Part shown: piece after piece, positions 10,322-23,000 of the stretch
How positions within the stretch are numbered: the stretch's first letter is position 1
Layout: every line of letters begins with the position of its first letter
DNA from: Ephemerocybe angulata
Lineage: Eukaryota; Basidiomycota; Agaricomycetes; Agaricales; Psathyrellaceae
DNA length: 64,000 nt
Assembly (NCBI GenBank): GCA_013368325.1
Contig: JAACJK010000067.1
Span: 124,001 to 188,000, forward strand
Reading direction: 5' to 3'
The notes under the pieces: model-generated
The model's input: the letters and a program-made list of their open reading frames with translations, nothing else
Database searches by the model: none
What the model was told of the DNA's origin: nothing
Made by a program: the position numbers and the translations under genes

Positions 10322-11874
10322 TTATCTTTCAATAAGGGTATGGGTACGCGTCATTGTGGCGGTTTGTGAAGAAGAGCCAGATACTGAATCTGTTCTCGGT
10401 GAAGGGAGGGCTTTTTGAGTTGGGTTGCTGTATCCAGTACTTAGTTGTCTTAATTTAGAAGCCTGCTTCTGTCTCTGGATGACACTGAGGGCAATCATCT
10501 GCGGCGCCATGACCTATACATGAACAAAACCTATCGTCAGCGGGAACGCAGTATACACAGATTTGTCTGCAGCATCACATACCGTCAAGTTGACCCATAC
10601 CATTCGTATCGTGAGGCTTGCTTTTGACGTGCTGGCATAGTGGTCCCTCCCGACCATTCCTACCGCAAATGTCAATATTCCCCATGCCGCGGATGGCGCT
10701 GCGGATTCCCAAAGGAAAGCGGAGACATTCGCATAGGTTTGGGTCTGAGGTAGGCTGATTTCCCCCAACGAAAGGCTTTCAATATCGAGGTTGGGTGATA
10801 TCTGGGATTGCTGGGCACGGCTCGATTCCAATTGGACGGTTCCAGGGGCGGCTGAGCTGCGCGACAGCATAGAAAGGTCTTGCGCCACCCTAGCAGTCAT
10901 CCTGAGGCTTCTTCGGTGCGCACATAGTACTCGGATCGTTATTGACGCTGAAACCAAGACGTTAACTGCGACTGAGGCGCCGACGAAAACGTGCGGTGCG
11001 ATGTTCAACGCGGCATTATTTTGGAATGAACTGCTGGCAAATCCATGGGTGCGAATAACGTGCAGAGCCTCGCCAAAGCTGCCGAGGGAGAAGCCTGCAG
11101 TGTCATATCTTATGAGCAGAGAAGGATAGTGAAGTGTGTGTTTCGCACCGAGGGAGACTACGAAGGGTATTCCTGATAAGACAAATACCCACAGCTTGTC
11201 GAAAAACACGATATAGCAGCGGTAAATCTACACTCATAGGTGAGCCACACTGATCTCAACGCGACAGATCACTGATACTCACAAGCATACAATCCGCAAG
11301 GTGCACCATGATCTGCATCATGCACGCAATGGCGGTATCGTACTTGATGTTGGACCAGTAGAACTCGTATGATGTGTTGAGGCAAAATCGATGCCCACCA
11401 CACACTTGGTAGGGGTCGCCATTGTCAAATCCGCTTGAAGGAACGACATAGACGAGTCGATGCAGTGAGCGCAGGCGGAGGCCAAATGCCACAATATACA
11501 TGAACCCCCCTACAAAGTATAGCGCGGAGATGATAATGCTGGCGAGGAGGAACCGTGAAGATCGGCCCTTGTCATCGCCGTGTGTCCTTCGCATTTGATA
11601 GAGTCGCTGAGATCTAAGAACACTAATTGCGAACATCAAAAAACGAAGCTGGACGCCTGCATTGGATTCATAGGTGGTTTATCAATAAGCAAAGATTGTA
11701 AGTAGAGCAATGCCCTGACTCACCAAGGTAGAAAACACAGCTCAGAGTTGCGGCGATGTAATCGAATGTCTCAAAATCTTCAACAGCATCGTCGATACCA
11801 CCTGGTGGGTTAACAAGCGATAGAACGAACACCTCGGGAGGGGGCAGCCAGAAGGAAGGGAGCATTGCAGTCAT
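10322..11874 (-). CDS. Orphan seven-transmembrane protein (basidiomycete-type)
   Basis: Exons 11874-11724, 11656-11283, 11227-10583 and 10513-10322 join to 453 residues. I count seven hydrophobic spans, starting with one around residue 40-60 and ending in the region before the tail exon, with a short extracellular-type N-terminus and a polar Ser-rich C-terminal tail. A Cys-containing extracellular loop (VCGGHRFCLN) follows span 2. The layout matches a very large agaricomycete family of 7-TM proteins without known ligands. It is not recognisably a Ste3 pheromone receptor. The function is unknown; plasma-membrane location is inferred. Confidence 0.85.
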
Positions 11875-12546
11875 TGCTCGAGGATGGTAGAGTCAGTACG
11901 TGAGTAAGGTACGGTCTAGCAATCTGGAACCGAGGAGGAGCGATTTCTGTGGGACGCCGTTCATATATGAGTTGCACCATACGCAGCAGCAGACTTGTGG
12001 TGCAGGACATATTGGCACCGACGGCAGATGAACAGTGCCATCTTTACGTCGTCGCTGCGTCGTCGTACGCACCTGTACTTGCCTTTTCTCCTCACCTCGG
12101 CGGCAGGCAGTGTCGGGTGACATGGGCGATCTCCGAGTTCAATGCTCTTGCAATGCTCGATTAAAACTTTGGCTGATGCTATGTCCGTTCCCCTTGTTTT
12201 ATCCTGGGATCCCCGGATCAGCAGGGGTCAACTGTATGGTCGAGAGGATCGCTGAGATGGGCGCTACGGGAAAGGCACCCCGCCCAAGCGCTTTCCACGC
12301 GACTTGAGAAGCCGGTTGCTGCCGGCTGACCAAAGGCAATGGCATGCCATCATAACAAAAGGCAATCCGTTGCCATCGGTGATTGATATTGGGCGCCCAG
12401 TGGGCGCTTAAACTAAAGCGATGCAAAAAGGTTGCAGATTCGACTTCGTTCGCCCCAGGCATGTGGAGGGAACAGGTATCTCTTCTATTGTGACAAGAGC
12501 GTTCACAGAGAAACCTCGACGTGAGAGCTTTACGGTAAAGTCTACT
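11875..12546. other. Intergenic between the 7-TM and kinase genes
   Basis: This 672-bp stretch holds the 7-TM promoter and the kinase 3' end. It contains one copy of the decamer GGGCGCTTAA (12402-12411), preceded by the palindrome GGGCGCCC at 12391-12398. No ORF with coding character was seen. Confidence 0.5.
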
Positions 12547-15500
12547 CTAACCTACCCGCTGCTGATACTGCATTCCCTCAGAGAAAGGTGTATTGGGCAT
12601 CGCCGGACTGAAGCAAGACGACAGAGCCATCCCTCGCGCATCAAAGACCTCCCTCAGCCGCTCCCTTACCACCTTGAAGGTCGTTGTGGAACCCTTCTCA
12701 TGCATCAAAGTAATCACGCAAGAACATCCGGGCGGGATGTCCCACGTCGTCGGTGTGGTAGACCCAGTTGGAGTCGTGGCAGTGGTAGGCGTGGACGTTC
12801 CTGACGAGCTTCGCCCTCCGCCCCCTACTGAGAGGCTATGTCGAGAACGGAAGTTGAATCCACCCGCCACTGGTGTCGGGGTCGCAGAGAGGTGGTTTGG
12901 GCTCGGAACAGGGCTTGCGATGAAAGTTGGATTGTAATTGACGCTCGCATCCTGAAGATACGGGCTGCCGGCAGTAGAGAACGCCATCGGAGCAGGGCTT
13001 GGTGGTGGAAAAGTACTCGGAGCCATTGTCGGGGCCATGAAGTAAAACTCGACACGAAATCGGTTGGGTTTGAGGATGTGTGCCGTCTGAGGGTCCGAGA
13101 CGAATTGATCCAGGCGGCACTGGTACACTTCGCAGTTCTCGGTAGTCTGCTCTACCGTATGCCGAGTGATGCCGTAGCCCATAGATTGGAACATAGCGAA
13201 AGCGAGGTCTCGAGTCTGGGGGCCATCCTCCATAGAGTAAAAGATGGTGGGCTGCGCAGACGAGCCGCCTGGCTTCCAGTTGAACAGGTTCGAAAACCAG
13301 CCCCGGAACTCGCTCACCACAGGGGAAGCCTGTGGTCTGTTGGAAGGGGTTGGGCCCGGAACGGTGAGGCTATGAGGGGCGTTATTCTGGAGTGGTGATC
13401 CAATCGTATTTCGACGCTGATGCTGTCCGGGCGCTAATTCGAGGGGCGGCGCTACAAGAATATATCAGCAAATGTTCAGAATGAGGATTTTAGGAAACAA
13501 CCGACGTCTGCTCTTCCTTTCCCTCTCTTTCTTCACCTTCGCCAAAGGAACGGGAATGAAAGATGCCCTGTTCCCAACCTCCCTCCCCATCTCCCTGGTG
13601 GGACCTCGCCCAGCAGCGCGCGAATTACGTGCATCCGATTGTACGTGTGTCCAATCCTCGTTGATCGGGATGTTCTCTTTATCGACGACAATCGATTCTC
13701 GAAGTTGAATATGGCCGTCCTCACGGGGGTTAGCCTGAGCCCCTGGACCAACCCCAGGCACGGGATCCCTAGGGGCATCGCTGTTGACAACGGCCATCGC
13801 GCTGTAAGCGGCAATCGATCTGCCAGTTAAAAAGGCATGAGCCCGGTGTAGTCGGGGGTCTAGATGAGTCAAGTCGTTGTTATCATCTACCTTGGGATCA
13901 ATGTCCATAGCGGATGATGATGCCATTCTGATAGGAAACACAGGGGAAGGAGGTCGGAACGGGAGATGGGATGGTTTCGGTATGGATTGTAAGTTAGGCC
14001 GTGCGCTGGTTCTCTCCGTGATGTCTGTGGCAGATCGATGAGAGGCCGCCGCCGAAGTGGGCCTCGAGACGGGGGACATCACCGGCTGCGTGGCGCGTCT
14101 CATTTCAGAAGGATGATATGTCCTTCTCGCCATAGGTGGACGCGAGAGGTGCTGGTTGGAAGATGGCACCAATTTATGTGGTGCGACTCCAGAAGCCAAA
14201 GCCGCCGCCAGTTTCCGAACGTCGTCAGATATTTGACGAGCGCCAGGAGGAACCCTAGAAGGCGAGCGGGGCTGTTTAGCACTATCTAGCGAGTTTCCAG
14301 CGTGAATCCTGGAGAGAGCCAGTGCATGGCGAGGATCAGACACACCGGGAGCATCGGAGGAGGAAGGGTCTATGCCGAGGGATTGAGGCTGAGAGATATC
14401 GCTGGAGTCCAAGGTGCCACTGGGCGTGGAGGCTCTCGCATCACTATCAGAAGCAGTATGGACGAGCGTTGTCTGGTCGTCGTCGTAACGGCTGCGCAAC
14501 GTCTCCTCTCTATATTTGTTGAGGAGAAAATAGAAGGCCTTCGCGTACGTCCCCTGGCCAGCAGGTGAGCAGAGGTCCATTTGGATCGAGGCTGTCTGGG
14601 CTTCAGCGTGGCGCCCCCATATAACGCGCAATGAGTTGAAGAGTTCAGAGTCAATCAGATCTGGTGAGGGGATGGGTCGTGCCAAGATGCTGGGAGACGG
14701 CGGGAGGACTGGATGATGCGCTGGGCTCAGATGGGAGCTCGACGTTGTTGTCAGCTTTGTGAACCACGGATGTGCTATAATTTCGGGGATCTAGGAAGGG
14801 GTTCAGAAGGCGATCGTAAAGGAAAGAGGCCAATCTACCGTAATTCGTTTATGCACATCGACAACGAGCATCCTCGTCAGTAGGTCCCGAGCGAGGGGAT
14901 CGATCCAGGCGGGCATTTCATACTTTCCGCTCTTGACCTTTGAAAGCAGCACGCGAACATTTTTGTCGTCGAAAGGAAGCCGCCCAGTGAGAAGAGCAAA
15001 CAGGATTACGCCGCAGCTCCAGATATCAGTAGCCGTCCCGAAGTATTTCTCCCCGTTCACGATCTCGGGGCTTGCGTAGTGAGGCGAACCGCAGCTAGTC
15101 TCGAGTTGCAGGCTGGGAGGGGCAAAGGCAGCCATACCCCAATCAGCGATCTTGATGATGGGTGGCTCGAGGGAGGCGATGAGGATGTTCTCCGGCTTCA
15201 AGTCCCGATGGATGATGGAGAATGTGTGGGCGTAGTTCAGACCATAGATAATTTGCCTGAAGTAAAGAAGAGCTTCCCCAGGGGGAAGGCGCCCTCTATT
15301 GACGAGAAAGTCGAATAATTCGCCCCCTTCTACGTACTCGAGGACCAAGAACAGCTCCTTCTCGCCCTCGTAGACGTCGTAGATCCGCATGATGTTCGGG
15401 TGGTTCATGAGCTTCATCATTGTGATTTCCCTGTCTATTCCAAGTCTCTGCTTCTCAGTTTTGGCCTTCTGAGTGGCGAGCGACGCGCGAGAGTTAACGA

Positions 15501-15756
15501 GAGGTGTAATGGGGAGAATCTTCACAGCGGCTAGCTGGCGAGTCCGTCGATGCCTGGCGATCTTGACACGGCCAGAAGCGCCTTTGCCGATACATTCCCC
15601 GAGGATCCAAGGGCCTATATTCTTAGGATCTGTAGGGAGGTCGAACGCCGCTGCACCTCCCGCCGCGGCCTTTTCCTTCCCCCAGCGAGTTCCCAATGGC
15701 GCGGTGTACTTTATAGGCGGGGCTCTAGGAGGGCTGTCGGGTGACTCGTCCTGCAT
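12547..15756 (-). CDS. Gin4/Hsl1/Kcc4-type (Nim1-related) serine/threonine kinase
   Basis: Likely septin-associated morphogenesis kinase that controls Wee1 and bud or septum formation in relatives. Exons 15756-14839, 14790-13506 and 13451-12547 join to 1035 codons. The kinase domain (about 48-320) has GKGASG (57-62), Lys79, HRDLKPEN (183-190), and LETSCGSPHYASPE in the activation segment. The long middle is Ser/Pro-rich. The C-terminus carries a split KA1-like region, with FSNLFNW, then FRVEFYF and CSCVITLMHEKGS, the membrane-binding end typical of this subfamily. The DFG motif reads DWG (205-207). The third-exon donor (GTCGGT) is weak but is the only one that keeps frame. It is divergent from TFIIE-alpha. 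Confidence 0.9.
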
Positions 15757-16532
15757 CTTGTCGAGGTAGGAGGTGTTCGCAGGGATTGTAGGAGTAGTAT
15801 TGGTCCACGACCAGCGGGAAACAGAGAAGCAATAGTCAAGTTGAAGTTACAAACCAACCGGCGTCCTCCACCAGGCGAGAGGGTGTTGTCCTGGTCAGCC
15901 CTGTTACATAATCAAGCAGAGGGTTTCGGTGTCAGCCCAGCCCATCCACTCGATCGTTCTCGCAAGAAAATAGGGGGCAAAGTTATAGTTGAGTGCAGCC
16001 GTGCGGGGCCAAATGAGTCAAGTCCAAGCCATTCAAGTTTGACAGATTCAGTCAGACGGGGTCAAGGCAGGCCAGAAAGGCAAAGTTGCCAGCTTGAGCT
16101 CCAATGGTCGCAGATTGTGGCCCTTCCAAGTGCGATTGAGCGCTGAGAACGACACATTGCGGGATCTCTGGCTTCAGGATTCAGGAACGAGGACATCGAG
16201 GTCGCTGGCGATCCTCGTGAAATTGGAACTCCGAACAAATATATTATCTTTGTCATCTGATGGCTTACCTAAGCGGCACAATGAAGCGTGAACACGAACA
16301 AACGTTTTCTTTGCTCTCAACTGCCACCTCGACCTTGGGCAACTCAAGCTCTCGATCGCAAATCCTGTACATTCAATACTATCCGAATATCTGAAACGCA
16401 TACGAGCCCATATCAGTGCTTATCTCAGGAAGAAGGCAGCGGTGAACTCGCCAACTGGACCCAGCTTTTCGTATCAACTTTGGGAACCCTTTTGCCAACC
16501 CGTACTTGCACCCAAGTCGGTTTACCACCCCC
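15757..16532. promoter_or_regulatory. Shared divergent promoter of the Gin4-like kinase and TFIIE-alpha
   Basis: 776 bp separate the two start codons. In the kinase frame the sequence stays open upstream of the chosen ATG until a TAA about 90 bp away, so a slightly longer N-terminus from a non-ATG or spliced start cannot be excluded. No other gene is seen. Confidence 0.6.
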
Positions 16533-18433
16533 ATGTCCACCAAGGAAGAGAAGGAAACTCTCCGAATTCTTGTGCAACATGTGTCGAGGGCTTTTTATGA
16601 ACCGAAGTACACGATCATCATGGACCAATTGGCGAGGTACCCTGTGTACGTTTTCGTTGCTTTGGCCTTTGCCAGGGAAGGCAGAATGACTTCCTCTGGC
16701 ATTCAACTTGAAACCTGACCTTTTTATCTTTGTTTGAAATAGCCTAAAAGACGATGAACTCGCGGGTCGGATGGGGCTGCAGCCCAAGGAGCTGAACAAG
16801 GTCATCGCGGTGCTTGCAAATGACCATCTTGTCAGAGTGTACGCACCATACCCTGCTTCTGCCCGCACGCATGTCTAACATCGCACAGGTACCGTCAAAA
16901 CGAGTTGAAGGAAGGCGCCCAGCGTTCAGTGGGGAAGCAGTACTACTACATCGACTACGAGTACTTCTGCAATGTCGTCAAGTGGCGCGTAGCGAAGATG
17001 TGGAACAAGATCGACCACAAGCTGCGCAACGTGCGTCTTTCAGTTATAGGAACTCACATTTTCTTATTCACAGCCTTCTAGGAAATCGACAACAAAGGTT
17101 ACATCTGCCCGCAATGCAAGCAGAAGTACACACCCTTGGAAGTCGACAAGGTCATGGATTTCGCCCGGGGTGCCTTTATCTGCGAAATCTGCCAGGCTGA
17201 ACTTGTGGAGAACGAGGATGCGGAGAGTGTGCAGGGTAGCAAGGATCGTATGATGCGGTTCAACCACCAGATGCGGTTTATCCGCGAGGGTTTGCAGCGG
17301 AGCGAATCCATGAAACTGCCTCCCATGGACGTCGCGCTCTGGGTGAAGGAACATGCGGCGAAGGAACTAGAGCAGCGGCAGAAGGAGAACGGAGGTGCAG
17401 GGAACGGGATGGATGGCGGGGCTCATGGTGCTGGTGCTGGGTTAAAGGTTGCCGGGGCGGATTCAAATGGCAAGAGAGACGAGGGCGTCGGGATTATGAT
17501 GGTTCACGAAGCAGATGGAGAGGACGAGGATAAGAGGAGAAAGGAACGGGAGAAGGAAGCGGAGTTGAAGAGGGTGCAGAATGCTCTCCCTGCCTGGCAT
17601 TTGAAGAGTACGATCACCGGTGATCTGACCGCTCTGGGAGTGAAGGAAAGCGCTCGAGCAGCCGCCAATGCCCGAGACAACCCCGCGTTGGGGCTTGGCG
17701 ATGAGAGCCTGCGCGGCCTCGGCGTTGCGGGTCTACCGCTGAAGCACGGGAGCTCATCCTCGATATCTATGCCCTCGAATTACATTCCTGGCCTTCCCAA
17801 GGTCGAAGACAACTCGGCGTACGCGAACCAAGAAGCAGAGCTGTACGACCAGTATTATGCGACCCTTGCGGCGGCGTCGACCTCGAGTTCAACCCCAGTG
17901 TCGTCGCTGCCAACCCCCAGCGCATTTGGTATGTCGGAATACGGGTACGAGAACGATGAGGAGGAGGACAAGAAGCCGTCGATCAAGTACCTCGAGTCTT
18001 TGTCTGAGTATCGCAAGCGGTCGCGCTCGATAGACGATGTTGGAACAGGAGGGCCCAAGACACCGAAGCTTGCGAAGACGGACAGCAACTCGAGTGTCGC
18101 TGGGCTTGCGAATGGGTTTGGTAGTAATGGATTCGGCAGTAGTCTTTCGATGAACGGCAACAGCCACTTACCGTCAGAGTTCGCCGCCCCTGAACCTGCC
18201 GTCGCGGTGCCCGAGCCACCGGAAAGCCAGCCTAGTACAGGGGACGATCCTCTAGTTTACGGTAAGTTCCAAGATGCATATCACCTCTATATCTTCTGTC
18301 CGTTGCTGACGCCTTTGGGATACTAGTCGCAGGAACTCCCAAACCGCTGTCGCTGGTGACGGAAGAAGACCACGACCTTATGACGCCAGAGGAATACACG
18401 GCTTACTTCGAGGTCCTCGAACTGCACTCATAG
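16533..18433 (+). CDS. Transcription initiation factor IIE alpha subunit
   Basis: General RNA polymerase II factor that recruits and regulates TFIIH at promoters; nuclear. Exons 16533-16645, 16743-16838, 16889-17030, 17082-18261 and 18327-18433 join to 545 residues. The N-terminal winged-helix (about 1-110) includes LKDDELAGRMGLQPKELNK and the YYYIDYEYF segment; the zinc ribbon follows with CPQC (126-129) and CEIC (151-154). The large fourth exon continues into an acidic, Ser-rich C-terminal region, and the last exon ends with an acidic MTPEEYTAYFEV motif like that of other TFIIE-alpha tails. All zinc ligands are present. It converges with MTG1. Confidence 0.96.
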
Positions 18434-19105
18434 TCCATCATCGACGAGCGCCTCGTACTCCTTCCTATGCCCGCCCCTCTAGCCCCATCCACTCCTCCTC
18501 AATACCAAGCATCGCCGCGTATGCCAATATATCACTCCACATCAAGGCATGCGACGCCAAAATGGTTGTCCTGAACTATGCCTGAGTGAAACAGCGCCAC
18601 GATTCCACTCGGTTCCTTTCCTCCATATGCCAGCCCCACTTGGATACGATAGGCTTACCTAGGGACAGCGACGGAATCGGTTCTTTGGACGCTTGGAGCG
18701 GAAAAGCTGGCCATCTAGACCATCCCCTTGGGGAGGGGTCCCATTGACGCTTCTCTCGAATTCATTCAGCCTTGGTGACCAGTAGAATACCAAGTGAGAC
18801 CAATTGTAGCACCGAACCTACTGTAGCTCGTTGGAACACACCATGTAAGCGGATTTACATTAGTACAATGAATAATAATGGGACAGAATCCCATCTTTAC
18901 TTCGACGTATCGAAAGAACTCGGCAACCATTCTCTATGACCAGATGGCGAGTCGAACTATGAAATATTAGCCACGCCCTCGGAAATTATACATAGAAGGT
19001 AGTAGACGATCATGACCCCAGCAGGATGAATTGTATAGATGAGGATGGATAGATGAGCAACGATAAATGAAAGGACAGCCAGAATGACAGAGCGCCTCAA
19101 AGGTC
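18434..19105. other. Convergent intergenic region between TFIIE-alpha and MTG1
   Basis: 672 bp of 3' flanks of two convergent genes. No ORF, RNA gene or repeat was recognised. Confidence 0.5.
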
Positions 19106-21191
19106 TCAAGATTTGACATATCTCGCCTTCCTCCTCGCTTTTTCTTCCATAACCAGCCGTTTCTTGATCTGCGTCGGGCTCACGTTCGCGTCGTCCTTCT
19201 CCTCCCTCTCAATCATCTCGAGATACTCATCGATGCATTTCTCCATTTTCTCCTGCATGAACAGCTCAGGATCAGAGCTGCGCCTCTTCATGTCAGCTTC
19301 CTGCCAATCCCACTGGAAATCGAAGCCCCACCCTTCCACTTTCGGAACGACGAGCCCCGCAGCATCGCTTGGAGCGAGTGCGGAGGCAGCGGTGGAGGCA
19401 GCGTAAGTAGAATTGGAAGTGGAAGTGGAAGTGCCGATATCCAGGGACCCGGGTGCTTCGCCGGACGTCTCCCCGACGGTCGCCTCCCCCTCAGGCTTTC
19501 CAGTCCCTGGGCAAGGGGCAGCGATGGCCGTCGCCGAATCGCGCGGCGCCGCTTTCTGGTGGCGAAACGAGTCCTTCGCAGCCAGAAGCCCGCCTTCCTC
19601 GCGCCACCACCGAACGAAGTACACCGCAGCCCGCGCGAGATCGGCCTCCCCGCGTTTCTTCAGCATGCCCATGCGCTGCGCCAGTTGCGTAAGGAAGTGC
19701 TCCAGGTCCGTCGTGGCTTCAGCCCCTTTCGGCAGCAGGTGCAGGTATACTGGGGCTAGATTTGTCGATTGGGTTCAGATAACAGGGTATTAGCGGCGAT
19801 ACGGTTAGCGTGAGGTAGGGTGAGGTATGCGTACAGATAGGGTTGAGGACGGTCAGACGATGCAGGAGATAGCCTGCAAGAGCCTCCATGTCATACAAGC
19901 CTTCCTTGATGCCCGCTGAAGGAAGACAGAGGGAAGCCGATGGACCATTTGGATTCAGTTAGCTTTCTGATTGCCAAGGGTCGTTTTTACGTACCGATGA
20001 GAGCAAGCTTCACCCCTCTTTCCGCTCCCTCCTTCCCTCGGCCGAGATAGGGGAGCATGACGCCAGGAGAATCGTATGCGTAGATTAAAGGCTCCATCGA
20101 AACCTTCAGACGCGTCGAAAGCGCCTGTGTCATACCAGGATTGGCCGATGTTTGGAATGCCTTGGCTGTGGCTAACACGGAAGGTAAACTCTAAGGTAAT
20201 CGGGCGGACGAAAAGCAAGTCTACTAACGTCCTTTGATGCCTTGGTGGCGCAATGCATTCAGCAGTGTCGATTTCCCAACGTTCGGCATTCCAATCACCA
20301 GAACATTCAGCTCCATGGCGTGTGGATGTCGCCTCGCAATGTCTGTAATGAGAAAGAAAGAAACAGGTAAGCCAAAACGCAACGAAATACGCAGGATAGA
20401 CAACATACTCACGAGGATTTCGTTCAGAGTTCGAATATCCCGCGGCCTATGCCATGAGGCAAAGAGAAGGCGCTGGTGGGGGAACTTTTTCTCCATGGCT
20501 TTCTGGAAAGGCTGAGAAGCAGGAAATCAATGAGGGTATATATCAGAAAGAAGTGATAAAGCCTCACCTCCATTCCCCATGCTGGTACTAGATCCCTTTT
20601 GTTGAGTACAACAATGTGTTCGCAGGGTTGAACGGAGACGTTGCGCTTGGTGGGATCGTTGGGGTCCCAGCCACGTTCCATCCGCCACTTGCGAAGAGCA
20701 CCTGTTGAGACAATCAGACACTGATAACCGAAAGGATGCGTAGAGGTAATCAAGCAATAACAGCGTGCACAGCGGAAATTGAAGAATTCTGGGTTCTTTG
20801 CTAACAAGGCACCGGCCGAGGCCCCGCCAGCACCAAGGCACTCTAATGAAGCTCGGATGGACCATGCTACCTTGCTAGATCACACGACATACCAATACGG
20901 ACCCGTCCAGGCGAGTAAAAGTCCGGAGTGTCATGGATTAGAGTGACTCGACACTGGAAAAAATCATGAACCGGCGTAGCTGTTGAAAAAGGGTGGGCAG
21001 AACATTGAAAAGTACACACCTTCCAAAGTTCGATTGATGCTGGTCAATGGTAACCGCGAGTCACGAAGCTCCAGGACAACGTCGGTACGTGTAAGCAGAG
21101 TAGGCAGCATCCGCGTGAACTTCTTCATGTGGCCAGGAAACCATGACGGCGGTGCTGGCAAAGCAGGTAGACAGAAGTTCGCGAGAGCCAT
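19106..21191 (-). CDS. MTG1: Mitochondrial ribosome-assembly GTPase (MTG1/RbgA family)
   Basis: Circularly permuted GTPase needed to assemble the mitochondrial large ribosomal subunit. Exons 21191-21020, 20701-20568, 20511-20409, 20342-20229, 20171-19995, 19915-19835 and 19755-19106 join to 476 residues. The N-terminus has FPGHMKKF, as in RbgA. G4 is NKRD (91-94), then G1 GMPNVGKS (154-161), a Thr-containing G2 region, and G3 DSPG (208-211): the permuted order G4-G5-G1-G2-G3. The final exon adds a fungal C-terminal extension with a basic end. The first intron is unusually long (318 nt). A donor at GTATGT in exon 3's frame is required to keep the reading frame. Confidence 0.95.
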
Positions 21192-22202
21192 TCTGGGGTA
21201 TTGGGAGAGGTTCTCGTTAAAGCTAGTCCGATGTTCGGTCCTCCACCGGGAGGAAGTTAAGCAAGGTTAAGTCAAGCGCTGTCCGACTCTAGAGGCGAAT
21301 TATAGTGTAGCGGAGCAGGTTATCGTGCCTTCAGTGTCCGGTATGGCACATTCGATAGCCAGTTCACGTAGATAGGGAGGGTCAACGACGAAGGGCGGAA
21401 GGAGGAGGAGAGAGTAGTAAAGGTTGAACCAGGTCAACGGAATTAATTGACGGAACCGCTTTGCGCTTTGTCCCTGTTTGGGTTTGTAGTTTTAGTCCCC
21501 GGAAAGAAATTCTTCCGCTAACCCCTCCGTCATACTTACACGATCGAGTCCAAGTGATCGACGCGTTTCGTGCTTGGGCCATGGCTGAGTAAATAGGAGC
21601 ATGGCTGGGGATACCTAGCGCCAGCGTCTAAATCCGACTACGCGTCCCAGTCGAGGAATGGTAATTTGATAGGAGTAACAATGGAAGATCATTATGTACC
21701 CGGGTGACAGCTGCTTCTGTGAGGGATGCCCAGGCAGTTCATAAGTTCGAATAATGTGGATTAGACACCACGCCTTTACATGAATGCTGCGATGGCGTAG
21801 ATGAATACGGTTTGACGAATCCTACGGACAACGGAATACGGGTAGTATATATGTAGAAAGACCTAATGAGCGCTAAGCTAGATCGATTTGAAGGGGAGCG
21901 ACATTGATATAACCCACATCTTCCCAAGGACGGCATTTCTGGTCTAATTTCCTCGGCCGCTAACTGGGATGACGGGTAAGGAGTCCGAAGATAGAAGGAA
22001 GTGACACGGGGGATCGATGGAGGACAGGTATATGGGGCCCACACGGAGCTACACCAAGTGGGATGATGGAGGGGACGCTGTGGCTGACAAGAAAGGATGT
22101 AGGGATTGAAAGGAAAGCCTGTAGATAGAGAACATTCGAATACACTGTTATACAGAAGATGGTAAAGATAGAACGGTTGAAAAAAAAGATATGGCACACC
22201 CA
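21192..22202. other. Intergenic: MTG1 promoter and 3' flank of the basic protein gene
   Basis: About 1 kb. Short open frames exist but have no coding character. Nothing else recognised. Confidence 0.45.
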
Positions 22203-23000
22203 TTACACCCATCCCTCCTTGCCGACCCCAATAGCATCAAAGTTCTTGCCACTCCTCGTCCGCCTCTCTTGTAGAATGGGAACCGCGTCCAGATTGATTA
22301 GCTTCTCTGACGGCGGAGGGGACCCTTCAACCCAGCCCTTCCAGCCCTTCTTCGCTGCAGGCCGCTTCCTCCGTTCTCGCGGGTGTGGTGCTGAAAGGCT
22401 GCCTACATGACGTGCATCGATGTCTTCATAGTCGTCGGGCGTGTATAGCCTCTTCAAAGAGTCGTGCGATGTCGCAGATGAGATGGAGGGGCCGGGTGTG
22501 CTTTCCGGTGTGGGTTGCAGGGACATCATGGGAGGCGGGGTAACCGATACGGATCTCTGCGTCGACGCAATCATAATTTCGGGACGTGCTTTAGGTGCTG
22601 GGTCCGGCTTCGACTTCCAGAATGAGGGTTTCAAAGGTTTTATATGAATGGTGGGTGGGGCGGTGGTAGTGGTGACCGCGGCCTGCACAGGCGCAGGCGC
22701 GGGCAGAGTAGGGGGAAGGGTAACGGTCGTGGGTGGTCTCGCGGTGCTGGTCGATGCCTCAGCCTCCGCCTGTGCTGCTCTAGCCTGCCTCCTCGCCTCC
22801 TTCCTCTCCTTCTTCTTTTGCTTTTTCTCCTCCGCGTCCAACTCGACGGCCTTGTACGGCCCTATACCGTTGAGCAAGCTGGTGAGGACGTCCCGGTTGA
22901 GTGGCTGGTCGAAGGCGCCGGCCATTACTGCAGTTGCTGTGCGTCGAGCCCGTTTTCGTGGAGGCATTGGCGGGATATTGTGAGGAAATGAGACGGCCAT
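22203..23000 (-). CDS. Basic, low-complexity protein, probably nuclear; unknown
   Basis: Single exon of 265 codons from the ATG at 23000; a second Met (PPRKRARR follows it) lies 11 residues later. An N-terminal basic cluster RKRARR could be a nuclear localisation signal, followed by a short conserved-looking helix (LTSLLNGIGPYKAVELD), then a Lys/Arg/Glu coiled-coil-like stretch and Pro/Thr-rich linkers. The C-terminal half has YTPDDYEDIDARHVG and a basic-tryptophan patch. I do not recognise the family; the mix of short conserved blocks in disordered sequence suggests a chromatin or RNA-related protein, which is only a guess. Confidence 0.65.
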   Translation of the reverse strand: MAVSFPHNIPPMPPRKRARRTATAVMAGAFDQPLNRDVLTSLLNGIGPYKAVELDAEEKKQKKKERKEARRQARAAQAEAEASTSTARPPTTVTLPPTLPAPAPVQAAVTTTTAPPTIHIKPLKPSFWKSKPDPAPKARPEIMIASTQRSVSVTPPPMMSLQPTPESTPGPSISSATSHDSLKRLYTPDDYEDIDARHVGSLSAPHPRERRKRPAAKKGWKGWVEGSPPPSEKLINLDAVPILQERRTRSGKNFDAIGVGKEGWV

